Source: Berkiella sp050247135 (GTDB taxonomy: Bacteria; Pseudomonadota; Gammaproteobacteria; Berkiellales; Berkiellaceae). Taken from it: a DNA stretch of 64,000 bases. Under the pieces are notes generated by a model. It was not told where the DNA came from. It saw only the letters and a program-made list of their open reading frames with translations, and did not search any database. Position numbers and translations under genes: made by a program. Positions 25,446 through 34,060 of the stretch are shown piece after piece. Numbering within the stretch: the first letter of the stretch is position 1; every line of letters starts with the position of its first letter. Where the stretch lies: assembly GCA_050247135.1 (NCBI GenBank), contig JBFWUT010000003.1:62001-126000 (forward strand), given 5' to 3'.

Positions 25446-28067
25446 ATGGAAAATGGCCCAAGACTCCAACCTGATTTTGATAACCTGTCATTTCGTGAGC
25501 TGTATACTGTTTTCATCAAAGCTGTAGAAAATCGTGATAGCGAATGTATTGCTGAATGCATTAAAAGAGACGGTTTTAACTTAAATCCCTGTCATTTTGA
25601 AACGGTAGCCATGCATTTTGCCTATAAAAATGATCTTGCCGCTTGTGAGTATTTAGAGCGCTTCAAAGGGTGCATGCCCCACGAATTTATCTGCGGCGCG
25701 TTATTAGGAGGTCACACTGACTTAATTAAGTACTATTTAAAAAAACATGATCTCAGATATAGCATAGGACTCTGTTTAGACTATGCAAAGATGATCAATA
25801 AAACGGAACAATTGCAAAAATGTTGGTATCGTGATCAGCTTGTTAGTTTTTTTGAGATAGAGCTTAGCATACCAGATTTCGGTTCGCTCTCTCTAATGTA
25901 TAAAGCACGATACACCGATGAATCTTCTGATGATCTTGTTAAAAAATATCCTGATAGTGCTGTATTAGTGTATGTTATTAGAAATGAAGAAAAAAATCTT
26001 CTAGATTATTTAGCGCAAAAAAATTCAATTAGGGAATGGAATCAAGCATTAATCATATCGCTCACATTAGCTAATTCAACTATTGAGAGTCTAATCTTAC
26101 CTCATATAGTAAAGATTAATGCGCGCCATGTAAGTGCTGCAATGGTGAATGGAGATATAAAAAAATTAAAACTCTATTTCAACCAGTGCACTTTATCAGA
26201 TGAAGAAATTATTGAGATGCTGAATCATGCAGCACCAGAAGATTTTAGATCAAGTGAGTTTTTAATAGAAAAATTAAGGGACAACCAAAGAGAGCATTAT
26301 GCAAAGGCTTGTGTGCGAGCACGTTCGGCTGGATTTTTTTATGTTGCGAATTATTTATACAATCGCATGTTAGCATGCCAATTACCAAAACAAAGCGATC
26401 TTGTGAAAAAAACTAGTGCCAATGTGCCACCTAAAGCAACCATTGTTGAAGTGAAGACAGAAGAAACACCAACATCTAAATTAGAAGAACTCATTCAGAT
26501 TCAAACAGATTCAATCTTTGAGCTTGAAAAGAGGGGTGATTATGAAAAGGATTTTGGTGAAGTTAAAATTAATTCAAATAATTTAAATATGCTTTTGGAC
26601 AGAATGCTGTTCATATTAGAGCAAAATCAAATAATAACATTAAATCGTATAAAAGATCATGTATTTATCTCTGAGAATGAACCAGCATACAAAATTTTAA
26701 AAGATTTACTGCTTAATCACAATTGGCTTAATCGCAGTAATTTTGTAACAAGTAACGCCAAGTTAGTTACAAGTTCTAAATCAACTCGAGTGCCATTAAA
26801 AAAATTCTATGAATTTTATGATGAATTTAATGAAAAATTGAAGCAACTAAAAAACCATCAATCATTACAGGTTCCATCTTTGTTAGTTCCAACTGAAGCG
26901 AATAATAACGCGCAAGTAATCCAAGCGGAAAGAGCTCAAGCGGTGGAACCGACAAAAATGACCGAAACGGTTGATACAGTTCAAAAGACAAAAACAATCA
27001 ATACTTCTGCAAAAAGCGGGGTTCGAGAGAGTTATCATAATTCGAATTTGTCATCTTCTTACACGCCAACTTTTAATAAGAAGACCAAAAAAGGAGCAAA
27101 AAATGTCAAGCCAAATCGTGTCGGAACGAGTCAGTTATCTACTGTGAAACCAAAGGTAAGGCAAGAACAACATAAAGTTAAAGCAAGTGTGCAACAACAA
27201 GCCCCCCTGCCTGCGCAGGATAAAGTCAACTTTTTACCCGTTCGTGATATCGATTACACATCAATGCTACGTAATGAAAATATGCCATTTGCAAAACAGC
27301 AAAAATCATCACAACAATCTGCCTACTTTGATCCGCTGAGTGAGTTAATGCAGCATTATAAAGAAACACAACGAGCTTTAAATAATGTTACTGATGGCGT
27401 GCTAGTTCATGATTTAGCTATTATCGATTTACTGTTTAAAATCAATCGAGATTTAAATGACGATAAATTTTCCACCATGTTCATTCATGGGATACACCAT
27501 TATATAATGAAGCGTTCATCTCAACATTCTAATGCAGTTTCTTTTGTTAATGAGTGCTTTCAATTTGGTAGTAAAGAAGTACTAAGTACTTTTTCAAGAG
27601 ATTTTCACGTATTTATTCGCTATATACGTGATATGGGTAATACTGAAACTTCACCATCTGCTCGATTAGATCTCATTCGTGAACTCTTTAAACTACAACC
27701 AATCTGTTATCAATTATGTCAAAGCCAGGATGCAAACATTCAACGTGTGGGTCGCCATGCGTTGAGTGGCATTATGATGATGATTGGTGAGCAAGTTCAA
27801 CAATTAAAAGATACCGAAATTGATAAAAATCTTGCCCAATTACCTGTGTACAAAGTGCTAAATGAATATCGGTTGTACCGAAATGTGCGTCATGGAACTG
27901 AGTACTTGAAACAAGTGAAAGATATCACTTTACACATGGAACGAGATGACTGGGAAAAGCAATTAGATACTATGCTCGCACGCTTTACAGAGTATTATAG
28001 CCAATCGTTTGTCGATATGTTAAATCTCTGCGAGATCGAAAGTAAGCTGAGTAAAATGCACTTATAA
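25446..28067 (+). CDS. Large unknown protein with ankyrin-like N-terminus (873 residues)
   Basis: An 873-residue protein without recognised enzymatic motifs. Residues about 15-135 show ankyrin-like helix pairs (RELYTVFIKAVENRDSECIA, FAYKNDLAACEYLERF, ALLGGHTDLIKYYL). About 340-460 is a charged helical region (LEELIQIQTDSIFELEKRGD). About 460-620 is a low-complexity linker with Lys/Thr/Gln and a basic patch NKKTKKGAKNVK. About 620-870 is a helical C-terminal domain. It has no signal peptide or membrane helix. The ATG at 25446 is the first in frame. The composition suits a secreted effector; function unknown. Confidence 0.72.
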   Translation: MENGPRLQPDFDNLSFRELYTVFIKAVENRDSECIAECIKRDGFNLNPCHFETVAMHFAYKNDLAACEYLERFKGCMPHEFICGALLGGHTDLIKYYLKKHDLRYSIGLCLDYAKMINKTEQLQKCWYRDQLVSFFEIELSIPDFGSLSLMYKARYTDESSDDLVKKYPDSAVLVYVIRNEEKNLLDYLAQKNSIREWNQALIISLTLANSTIESLILPHIVKINARHVSAAMVNGDIKKLKLYFNQCTLSDEEIIEMLNHAAPEDFRSSEFLIEKLRDNQREHYAKACVRARSAGFFYVANYLYNRMLACQLPKQSDLVKKTSANVPPKATIVEVKTEETPTSKLEELIQIQTDSIFELEKRGDYEKDFGEVKINSNNLNMLLDRMLFILEQNQIITLNRIKDHVFISENEPAYKILKDLLLNHNWLNRSNFVTSNAKLVTSSKSTRVPLKKFYEFYDEFNEKLKQLKNHQSLQVPSLLVPTEANNNAQVIQAERAQAVEPTKMTETVDTVQKTKTINTSAKSGVRESYHNSNLSSSYTPTFNKKTKKGAKNVKPNRVGTSQLSTVKPKVRQEQHKVKASVQQQAPLPAQDKVNFLPVRDIDYTSMLRNENMPFAKQQKSSQQSAYFDPLSELMQHYKETQRALNNVTDGVLVHDLAIIDLLFKINRDLNDDKFSTMFIHGIHHYIMKRSSQHSNAVSFVNECFQFGSKEVLSTFSRDFHVFIRYIRDMGNTETSPSARLDLIRELFKLQPICYQLCQSQDANIQRVGRHALSGIMMMIGEQVQQLKDTEIDKNLAQLPVYKVLNEYRLYRNVRHGTEYLKQVKDITLHMERDDWEKQLDTMLARFTEYYSQSFVDMLNLCEIESKLSKMHL

Positions 28068-28175
28068 GGGCAACCCTATCGGTTTCAGCTGCTTAGTACC
28101 CTGATAAAATCAAGATTATTAGCCATGGCAGTTGCAATATCTCAATGCTGGCGGCTGGAACAAAGGGGGCAAGTA

Positions 28176-28337
28176 CCCCGATACCCCAGGTTATCCACGT
28201 AACCCCATTCATTGCTATCATCAGTTCCGCGCACGCGATGACAGATTATAAGCAGCAGAAGCTGCGATATTCGCTAGCCCCCGTCGTCGTGCTAAAGCGC
28301 TATGCTGGGCAAGCCGAGGTTATGATCGTTTACGGCC
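28176..28337. repeat. Direct repeat B, copy 1 (162 bp)
   Basis: Matches 32496-32657 base for base without gaps, with about eight mismatches by eye (roughly 95% identity). It contains several short self-complementary stretches (AGCAGCAGAAGCTGC, GCTAAAGCGC). No credible gene. Together the two copies flank 4.3 kb in the same orientation. Confidence 0.85.
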
Positions 28338-28365
28338 TATCATGTTAATCATGTCACTGCGTTCG

Positions 28366-28515
28366 TTATAGGCTGCGCCAAAAACGTTCAATGTAGATAT
28401 TATCTGTGCAGCGGCCTTTGCCTGTCATACTGACTTTAATATCCCATTCTTTCAAAAAATCGATCCAATCATCGCTGGTAAACTGGCAACCTTGATCGCT
28501 ATTGATGATTTCGGC
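28366..28515 (-). pseudogene. IS3-family transposase remnant
   Basis: The minus strand encodes INSDQGCQFTSDDWIDFLKE...KGRCTDNIYIERFWRSL and then stops. This is the catalytic core of an IS3-type OrfB integrase: the second Asp in SDQGCQFTS and the Glu in NIYIERFWRS of the DDE triad are present. The start of the protein and the tail after RFWRSL are missing, so it is only a fragment. The frame stays open to 28569 but the upstream part does not look like transposase. Confidence 0.85.
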
Positions 28516-28619
28516 AAAATATACTATATTCCCAATCAACACATACGCAATGAATACCGACAAAGGCAAGCACCAAAATGTCGATAAATTTGTGCCTTGT
28601 GTTGTGGTTGGTTACATGA

Positions 28620-28956
28620 GGATCTTCCAATTTTGAGAAGTGTTTCAGAAAATCAGCTGTTAACATGCCGTTTATCTTTAATAAGACGAAATATGTATTG
28701 TCTAATAAGGAAAGCTTTCCAGCATTGATCTTTTCGCCATTACAGCTTTCATCTGCTACTGAAATCTTAATGGATCTCTATGACACAATACATGCAGATG
28801 ATATAAAAGCCATCGGCAGACGAAGAAAAAATAGTAGATAAATTACTGACACATGAAGCAAAACTTGGCAATTATTTAGATCGCTATGTAAACAAAGATA
28901 AATTAAAAGATATATTGGACCATCAAAAAAGTACTTTCAAATACCTAATTGGTTAA
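28620..28956 (+). pseudogene. Decayed gene with frameshift
   Basis: Two overlapping frames together look like one protein. From 28665 one frame reads MPFIFNKTKYVLSNKES ... ILMDLYDTIHADDIKAIG and ends at about 28838. The next frame takes over near 28815 with DEEKIVDKLLTHEAKLG ... KLKDILDHQKSTFKYLIG and ends at 28956. Codon use and amino-acid make-up look protein-like in both. A one-base change near 28815 best explains this. Family not recognised; the 5' part may have another shift near 28660. Confidence 0.45.
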
Positions 28957-28992
28957 TACTTTTAGAGAATATGTAGAGCCAAATCTATGATG

Positions 28993-30192
28993 TTAAGGTT
29001 TCTTAAATCGATAATCATATTCAAATTGGATGGGTTCATCGCTAGGTGTTTTACAGCTATCATTATTTGAGGTTGAAAAAGGTGAAGATGATGTTTGCAT
29101 CACATCTTTAGGGGAAGAACTATAATAGCGATTTAACTCAGATAATTGATCAATAATACTGTTGCTTCTTGATACATCTTCCTGTGACTTTCTTAAATTT
29201 TTGGTTAAAACCATTTGTTTTCCTTGCAATGACACAACTTGTCTTCTTAACACTTCATTTCTTATTTCCAAAGTTCCAATTTGCTGTTGCGTTTCTTGTA
29301 AAGATAATTGCAGGGATTCAATTTTTTGAGCATTTAATTGATTTTCTCTTTCACTAGACTCTTTTAACGCAATCACCTTTTTTCTTAGCGCCAAAATCGA
29401 TGCTGGTGATTCAAAATGTTCAATGGATTCACTGCTGTTAAATTTATTAATGACTCTCCTCCAAATCGGAACTGATTCAGAGGTGCTTCTTTTTCTATTA
29501 TCTAATGAGCTTTGCTTTGTAGGGCAATGTGGATGTATCAATGATTTTAAGATACATTCAACATCTAAAATATACTGCTCATCACGTGATGATAAATGTA
29601 TATTTGAACCACTTATTATCAATTGATATAAAATTTTGGTCTCTTTCTGATAATTATGTTCATGGGTAAATGAATGTTGTATGCTATTTTCGACAAATTG
29701 AATGATTCTGTTTGCTAATCCTTTAAAAGGCAAAATTGCATTTTTCGTATCCATGTAGGTATCTGTAATTGAATATAATGCCATTAAGTGGCTATAGTGA
29801 TGAACAATTTTTGAAATGTTGGCAATAATAGTAAAAGATAATGTTTCTGACTTATAATTTTCTAAAATTTGTAACAAATTACAAAGACATAGTGTTAATT
29901 GGTAAATTCGAGACTTGGTTACATCGCTACTTTCATTTTCTTGAACATTTTCAGTGTTTTCACCATCCTCGCTAAGACATAATAAACCAGGCACTCTAGA
30001 TATCCAAAATAGCCCTTCTGATTCAATTGGAAAATATAGCGATTTTGAGATTTTAAGCTGAGGTAAAATTTCTTTAATAGATTGGTCTAAAGTTGTTTTT
30101 AATTGAGGGTTTTTGCATTGAGGCAATACGTCTTCAATTGATTTGACAACACTATTATAGAAATTTTCGAATAGTCTTTTTATATCTATCAT
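28993..30192 (-). CDS. Coiled-coil protein of unknown function
   Basis: About 399 residues from ATG 30192; a TTG at 30210 would add six residues, and neither start has a clear ribosome binding site. Residues 1-240 are helical without recognised motifs. About 265-365 form a strong coiled coil (ALRKKVIALKESSERENQL, QLSLQETQQQIGTLEIRNEVL). The C-terminal 50 residues are Ser/Asn-rich and disordered, ending EYDYRFKKP. It lacks a signal peptide and membrane helices. It lies inside the 4.3-kb segment bounded by direct repeats B. Composition suggests a host-interacting protein, but nothing proves it. Confidence 0.6.
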   Translation of the reverse strand: MIDIKRLFENFYNSVVKSIEDVLPQCKNPQLKTTLDQSIKEILPQLKISKSLYFPIESEGLFWISRVPGLLCLSEDGENTENVQENESSDVTKSRIYQLTLCLCNLLQILENYKSETLSFTIIANISKIVHHYSHLMALYSITDTYMDTKNAILPFKGLANRIIQFVENSIQHSFTHEHNYQKETKILYQLIISGSNIHLSSRDEQYILDVECILKSLIHPHCPTKQSSLDNRKRSTSESVPIWRRVINKFNSSESIEHFESPASILALRKKVIALKESSERENQLNAQKIESLQLSLQETQQQIGTLEIRNEVLRRQVVSLQGKQMVLTKNLRKSQEDVSRSNSIIDQLSELNRYYSSSPKDVMQTSSSPFSTSNNDSCKTPSDEPIQFEYDYRFKKP

Positions 30193-30509
30193 TGAAGTTA
30201 GTGCGTTCAAAGAATAATCATGAAGTGATACAACCGATTGTAATGAGTATTTAACTTAAATGCTAATGATTATAATAATTATGCTAGAAATAGAACATAC
30301 TGATGTTGAGTTCAACCCATAACGCAAAGGTTTTGAGGGCAGCACTATTTAAATATTTGAACCCCCACTGCAAACTCATGATTTAGCTTACTTCTGTGCA
30401 AGTAAACCAGTGCAATAGCCCTGTATTGGCCTCTTATTAAGGAACTAACCAATATTTCGCTTAGTCTACATATTATAGTGAAGGTACTAGGCTATGTGCG
30501 GAGAGCTTT

Positions 30510-31922
30510 ATGGTGGATATCCGCTATTTAAATATTATTTCTCACCTCAGCGGTGTTACTTGGTACGAAGTGTACGGTATTGATAATCAAATTTGCTCAG
30601 GTACAATGACGCAGCGAGAAGCGATTAAGTTGCAACAAAGACTGGATCCCAATCTGCAAGCATTTGTGACACTGTCTCACAGTGAACCTGGAAAATATCG
30701 TGTTCGTGTAGCTTACGATGGCTTGGAGAAAATCATTGAAAACAAGCAAGAGCTTTATCGAGAAAATCTAGCACAAGTAGTAATGCGATCGAATGACCCG
30801 CCTAAAGAAAGAATTGCTCTTGGTGCCATTTCATCATTAGAACAGTGGTACTCTTTGAGAAATACGCGATCAAAATCTGCGATTCAGCCAGAATATGATA
30901 GGATTATGCAAGAACTGCACTATATTGAAAAGCTCAATCTTCATTCGGAGATTGAAAAAGCACGTGTCTTTGAATGCCTTAGTAAAAATAAGGTATTTAA
31001 TTATATTCTTCAAGATATGGAATCAAAAGGAATTGATTTTGCTGTGGTGAGAGCAGGACAATCCAGGTTAGATCGCGCTAGAGCGCGGCAACAGCGTGTA
31101 GAGCAGCCAATACCACTACCATTGCAAGTGAATAAGCGAAGCGTTGTCTCAAATGCAATTGAGACTATGAATGAGTGGGTTAGAATGAGGGGTATCAGAC
31201 CAAAGAGTAATCTCATGCGTGAGTATAACAGGATAATCAAAGAGCTTGAAGATATTCAAAGTCTACATTTACGTCCAGATATTGAAGAAGCACGAGTATT
31301 TGATAGTATTAATAATAATGCCTCATTTGCAGTAGAGATTCTGCAGATGATGAAAATAAAAGGATTTGATTTTGAAATCAGTAAAGAAAGCAAAGCGAGT
31401 GCAGAAAGGGTAGAACAACGAAGACGAAAACCAATAAGAATTCCAGCTGCACAAGCTAATGTAGAAAAAGATTATCTGGTTCTAAAAACTGCGATGACTA
31501 CTTTATTAATAAAAGATATACACAAAGAATATCATCATATACGCGAAGAGAATGATGGCTTAAAGTGGGTAAAAATGCATGCCAAAAAAGTTGGTGACTT
31601 CCTATCGGGAAATAAAAGGGGTAAACGTAATAAGCAAATATATGAATTGACTAGACAATTTAGACAGATTAATAATCTTAAAATCTCTTCATATGATAAG
31701 GCAAAAAAAGCGTACTTGGTTCTTTTTAATCTCGAGCAAGAAATATTACAAGATGAGAAGAATCACTTTTCCTCGTCTTTGCAACAATTATGTGCGCAGT
31801 ATAAGGATGAGATTATTAAAGTATTAGGCAAAGATGCTCAAAAAATGCTAAACGAACTGGATGAATCGTTCACCATTGCAGCTAGTGAGAATGCGACAAG
31901 ACCGCCCCCCAGAATCGAGTAG
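30510..31922 (+). CDS. Unknown protein with two internal repeats (470 residues)
   Basis: A 470-residue protein with an N-terminal domain (about 1-95, WYEVYGIDNQICSGTMTQREA) and two clear repeats of about 92 residues: 106-198 (AISSLEQWYSLRNTRSKS...) and 216-307 (AIETMNEWVRMRGIRPKS...). Both repeats share the order W-(Y/V)-S/R-x-R, EY(D/N)RI(M/I)(Q/K)EL, ARVF(E/D), and KG(I/F)DF, and both end in Arg-rich stretches. About 318-460 is a charged helical region. Start ATG at 30510 follows GAGAG. Gene duplication within the gene is clear; function unknown. Confidence 0.65.
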   Translation: MVDIRYLNIISHLSGVTWYEVYGIDNQICSGTMTQREAIKLQQRLDPNLQAFVTLSHSEPGKYRVRVAYDGLEKIIENKQELYRENLAQVVMRSNDPPKERIALGAISSLEQWYSLRNTRSKSAIQPEYDRIMQELHYIEKLNLHSEIEKARVFECLSKNKVFNYILQDMESKGIDFAVVRAGQSRLDRARARQQRVEQPIPLPLQVNKRSVVSNAIETMNEWVRMRGIRPKSNLMREYNRIIKELEDIQSLHLRPDIEEARVFDSINNNASFAVEILQMMKIKGFDFEISKESKASAERVEQRRRKPIRIPAAQANVEKDYLVLKTAMTTLLIKDIHKEYHHIREENDGLKWVKMHAKKVGDFLSGNKRGKRNKQIYELTRQFRQINNLKISSYDKAKKAYLVLFNLEQEILQDEKNHFSSSLQQLCAQYKDEIIKVLGKDAQKMLNELDESFTIAASENATRPPPRIE

Positions 31923-32032
31923 TGCACTTAGTGACAAGTTAAACCTTCTTGCGCTTGCGGTTCTCCATCTTTTGTGTAAGGTGTACGACGCGTGTTTTGG
32001 ATAACATATCTCGAAAGGCTAATTTATCCTTG

Positions 32033-32239
32033 TCAAATAAACACCAGATTAAGCCTATCCTGCCGGCAGCATGCTGTTCCGACAAAAAATCTATTTAAGG
32101 CTGTTCGCCAAGTTAAAGGGGATAAGTCGTTTGGGATATCATCTGCAGTAACGTTATCTAAATCAACAAGATTTTTTTCTTCGATGGATGGGTTTGATTG
32201 GCTGCGCGCTTCATGAATAGGTTCCTCTGGTGTACTGGT
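32033..32239 (-). pseudogene. Protein-like remnant without a start codon
   Basis: On the minus strand 68 codons read TSTPEEPIHEARSQSNPSIE then EKNLVDLDNVTADDIPNDLS and so on to a TGA, bounded upstream by TAA with no suitable ATG. The acidic, Pro/Asn/Asp-rich text looks like the end of a real protein. The frame is probably the 3' scar of a deleted gene. Family not recognised. Confidence 0.3.
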
Positions 32240-32495
32240 TTAAAATAAACTTCAATGGCAACAATATGCCAACCCAATACCCCGTTCTTTTCCATGAAAC
32301 TAAATGTTGTACACCAGACCTCGAACTTTCCTAGCGAGAAGAGTTTATGTAACAATGAATGATACTACAATCATTTTATTTCACAATAAAATCCCTTTTC
32401 TATCTAATAAAGGGCAATAAATATCCGATAAAGCAATGGAGTCAAACCTGCAGGCAATACTTTTGGCACTTATTTATAGGGTATTTCATATGCTT

Positions 32496-32657
32496 CCCCG
32501 ATACCCCAGGTTACCCACGTAACCCCATTCATTGCTATCATCAGTTCCGCGCACGCGATGACAGATTATAAGCAGCTGAAGCTGCGATATTTGCTAGCGC
32601 CCGTAGTCGCGCTAAAGCGCTATGCTGGGCAAGCCGGGGTTATGGTCGTTTACGGCC
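32496..32657. repeat. Direct repeat B, copy 2 (162 bp)
   Basis: Second copy of the sequence at 28176-28337, same orientation, no gaps. The preceding 250 bases (32240-32495) hold no recognisable gene. It lies just upstream of the second DUF3592-like gene. Confidence 0.85.
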
Positions 32658-32803
32658 GTTACCCGGGCGAGAATGAAAGAATGCTCATCAGGATAATTGC
32701 CCCTTTTACACATGGGCAACAGAAATACAACAATGGAACTAGGTCGTGAAACTAATTGCATATTGATATTGTCTATCTGTAAATTCAATAGGATTGTTGC
32801 GAT

Positions 32804-33589
32804 ATGATTGGAGATCTTCCACCCAGAAAGAAACTGCTTCATCCTGAACAAGATGAGGCGAAATTAAAGAACGAAGCGATAAAAACATCGAACTTTGTTG
32901 GCGCAATTATGGTTTGCTGGTTTATCGCCCTTTTATTGTTCTTTGCTTATCTGGCCACCATGATGCTATTGAATGAAAAATTCACCACTGAAATTTATGG
33001 GTTCTATTTAACCTTTCCAGCCGCTTTTGCTTTGTATTACTTATATCTCGCTTATTTAAAATATAAAAACCGCAAAAATTATAACCCTAATGAAATATGT
33101 CAGCCTGCGGTTTCAATCGCATCAAAGCTATTTTCGCTATGCGCCACACTTGGCTTTATTTTATTTTTCATTATGGGTTGTGTTATTCAATATACTTTTG
33201 GCTTGGAAAATATTCATAATTTGGTCAAATTCAGTCAATATCAAAAAACACCTGGTGAAGTGATTTCCAGTAAGACTGAAATTACTGCGTTGAATAGGGT
33301 GCATGATATTATTAAAGTTCGTTTTCAATTTAACAATAAACAATATGAGCCCACCTTAAAACGAGAATACATTTTCTTACGAAGACATTCTCTTCAACGG
33401 CCTAAATTTGTACCGGGTGAAATGATGAGTGTTTATGTTAACCCACAGAATGTGCCAGATTATATTTTTATAGGAAAGATCGATTATTTTGGCAGGTTAA
33501 TATATGACTTTGCGCCCGTGATATTCATCATCATAGGTTTAACAGGTATAGGATATAAAATTAAGAAAAGGGGTCAAAATGGCCTTTGA
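32804..33589 (+). CDS. Four-helix membrane protein, DUF3592-like, paralogue of 20277-21071
   Basis: A 261-residue homologue of the protein at 20277-21071 with the same layout: charged N-terminus, hydrophobic segments (AIMVCWFIALLLFFAYLA, FYLTFPAAFALYYLYLAY, LFSLCATLGFILFFIMGCVI), a soluble loop of about 110 residues, and a last helix (VIFIIIGLTGIGYKI) before basic residues. Shared blocks are listed under the first copy; overall similarity is moderate, clearly lower than that of the noncoding DNA that follows each copy. It is convergent with the ChaN-like gene. Function unknown. Confidence 0.66.
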   Translation: MIGDLPPRKKLLHPEQDEAKLKNEAIKTSNFVGAIMVCWFIALLLFFAYLATMMLLNEKFTTEIYGFYLTFPAAFALYYLYLAYLKYKNRKNYNPNEICQPAVSIASKLFSLCATLGFILFFIMGCVIQYTFGLENIHNLVKFSQYQKTPGEVISSKTEITALNRVHDIIKVRFQFNNKQYEPTLKREYIFLRRHSLQRPKFVPGEMMSVYVNPQNVPDYIFIGKIDYFGRLIYDFAPVIFIIIGLTGIGYKIKKRGQNGL

Positions 33590-33595
33590 ATATAT

Positions 33596-34060
33596 GAAAG
33601 GGGCCAAGGATCCCGACGATCGTAGTTACCCGTATTCCAAAAAGATTGTTCATCGGGATACTTCCTTTCATTTATGACGTTATTACTGAGCCTTAAGCAT
33701 CAACACGTTGGTTATTAGGAAGATCACAACATAAGTTGCAAAGTAAAGGCATCGAGTTTAAATTGTTTAGGCACAGTTGCTTTAAGGTAGGTTCCTTTAG
33801 GGGATTCGTGTATTAAGACTTGTTCTTTGTTTAAATCGGTTTCAGATATATCAAAATAAACAGCATCAGGCATCATATCGACTAAACCCGCCATGTTCAA
33901 GCGACTCAGTCCGTGTTGTTTACCCACCAAACAAACACACTTACGTATGCCTTTGGTTTGCAGTTGTGCGCGTGCATTTTTTTGGATTTGGTAGTTAGCA
34001 AATTTTAATCGGTTATTAATATCTTGTAACTTTTCAACCTTTAATGTTGTCGTTGCTTCC
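33596..34060. repeat. Direct repeat A, copy 2 (about 0.47 kb)
   Basis: Second copy of 21328-21796, starting 7 nt after the DUF3592-like stop codon. It covers the intergenic stretch and the last third of the intact ChaN-like gene. The two copies lie 12.3 kb apart in the same orientation. Confidence 0.85.

Noticed and set aside
28145..28348. 67-codon frame in repeat B
   Set aside because: The same sequence at 32496-32657 does not keep one consistent frame with the same ends; it is better explained as a noncoding repeat.
30211..30509. Promoter or gene in the spacer between the coiled-coil and repeat proteins
   Set aside because: AT-rich sequence gives many weak hexamer matches; none stands out and no frame is convincing.
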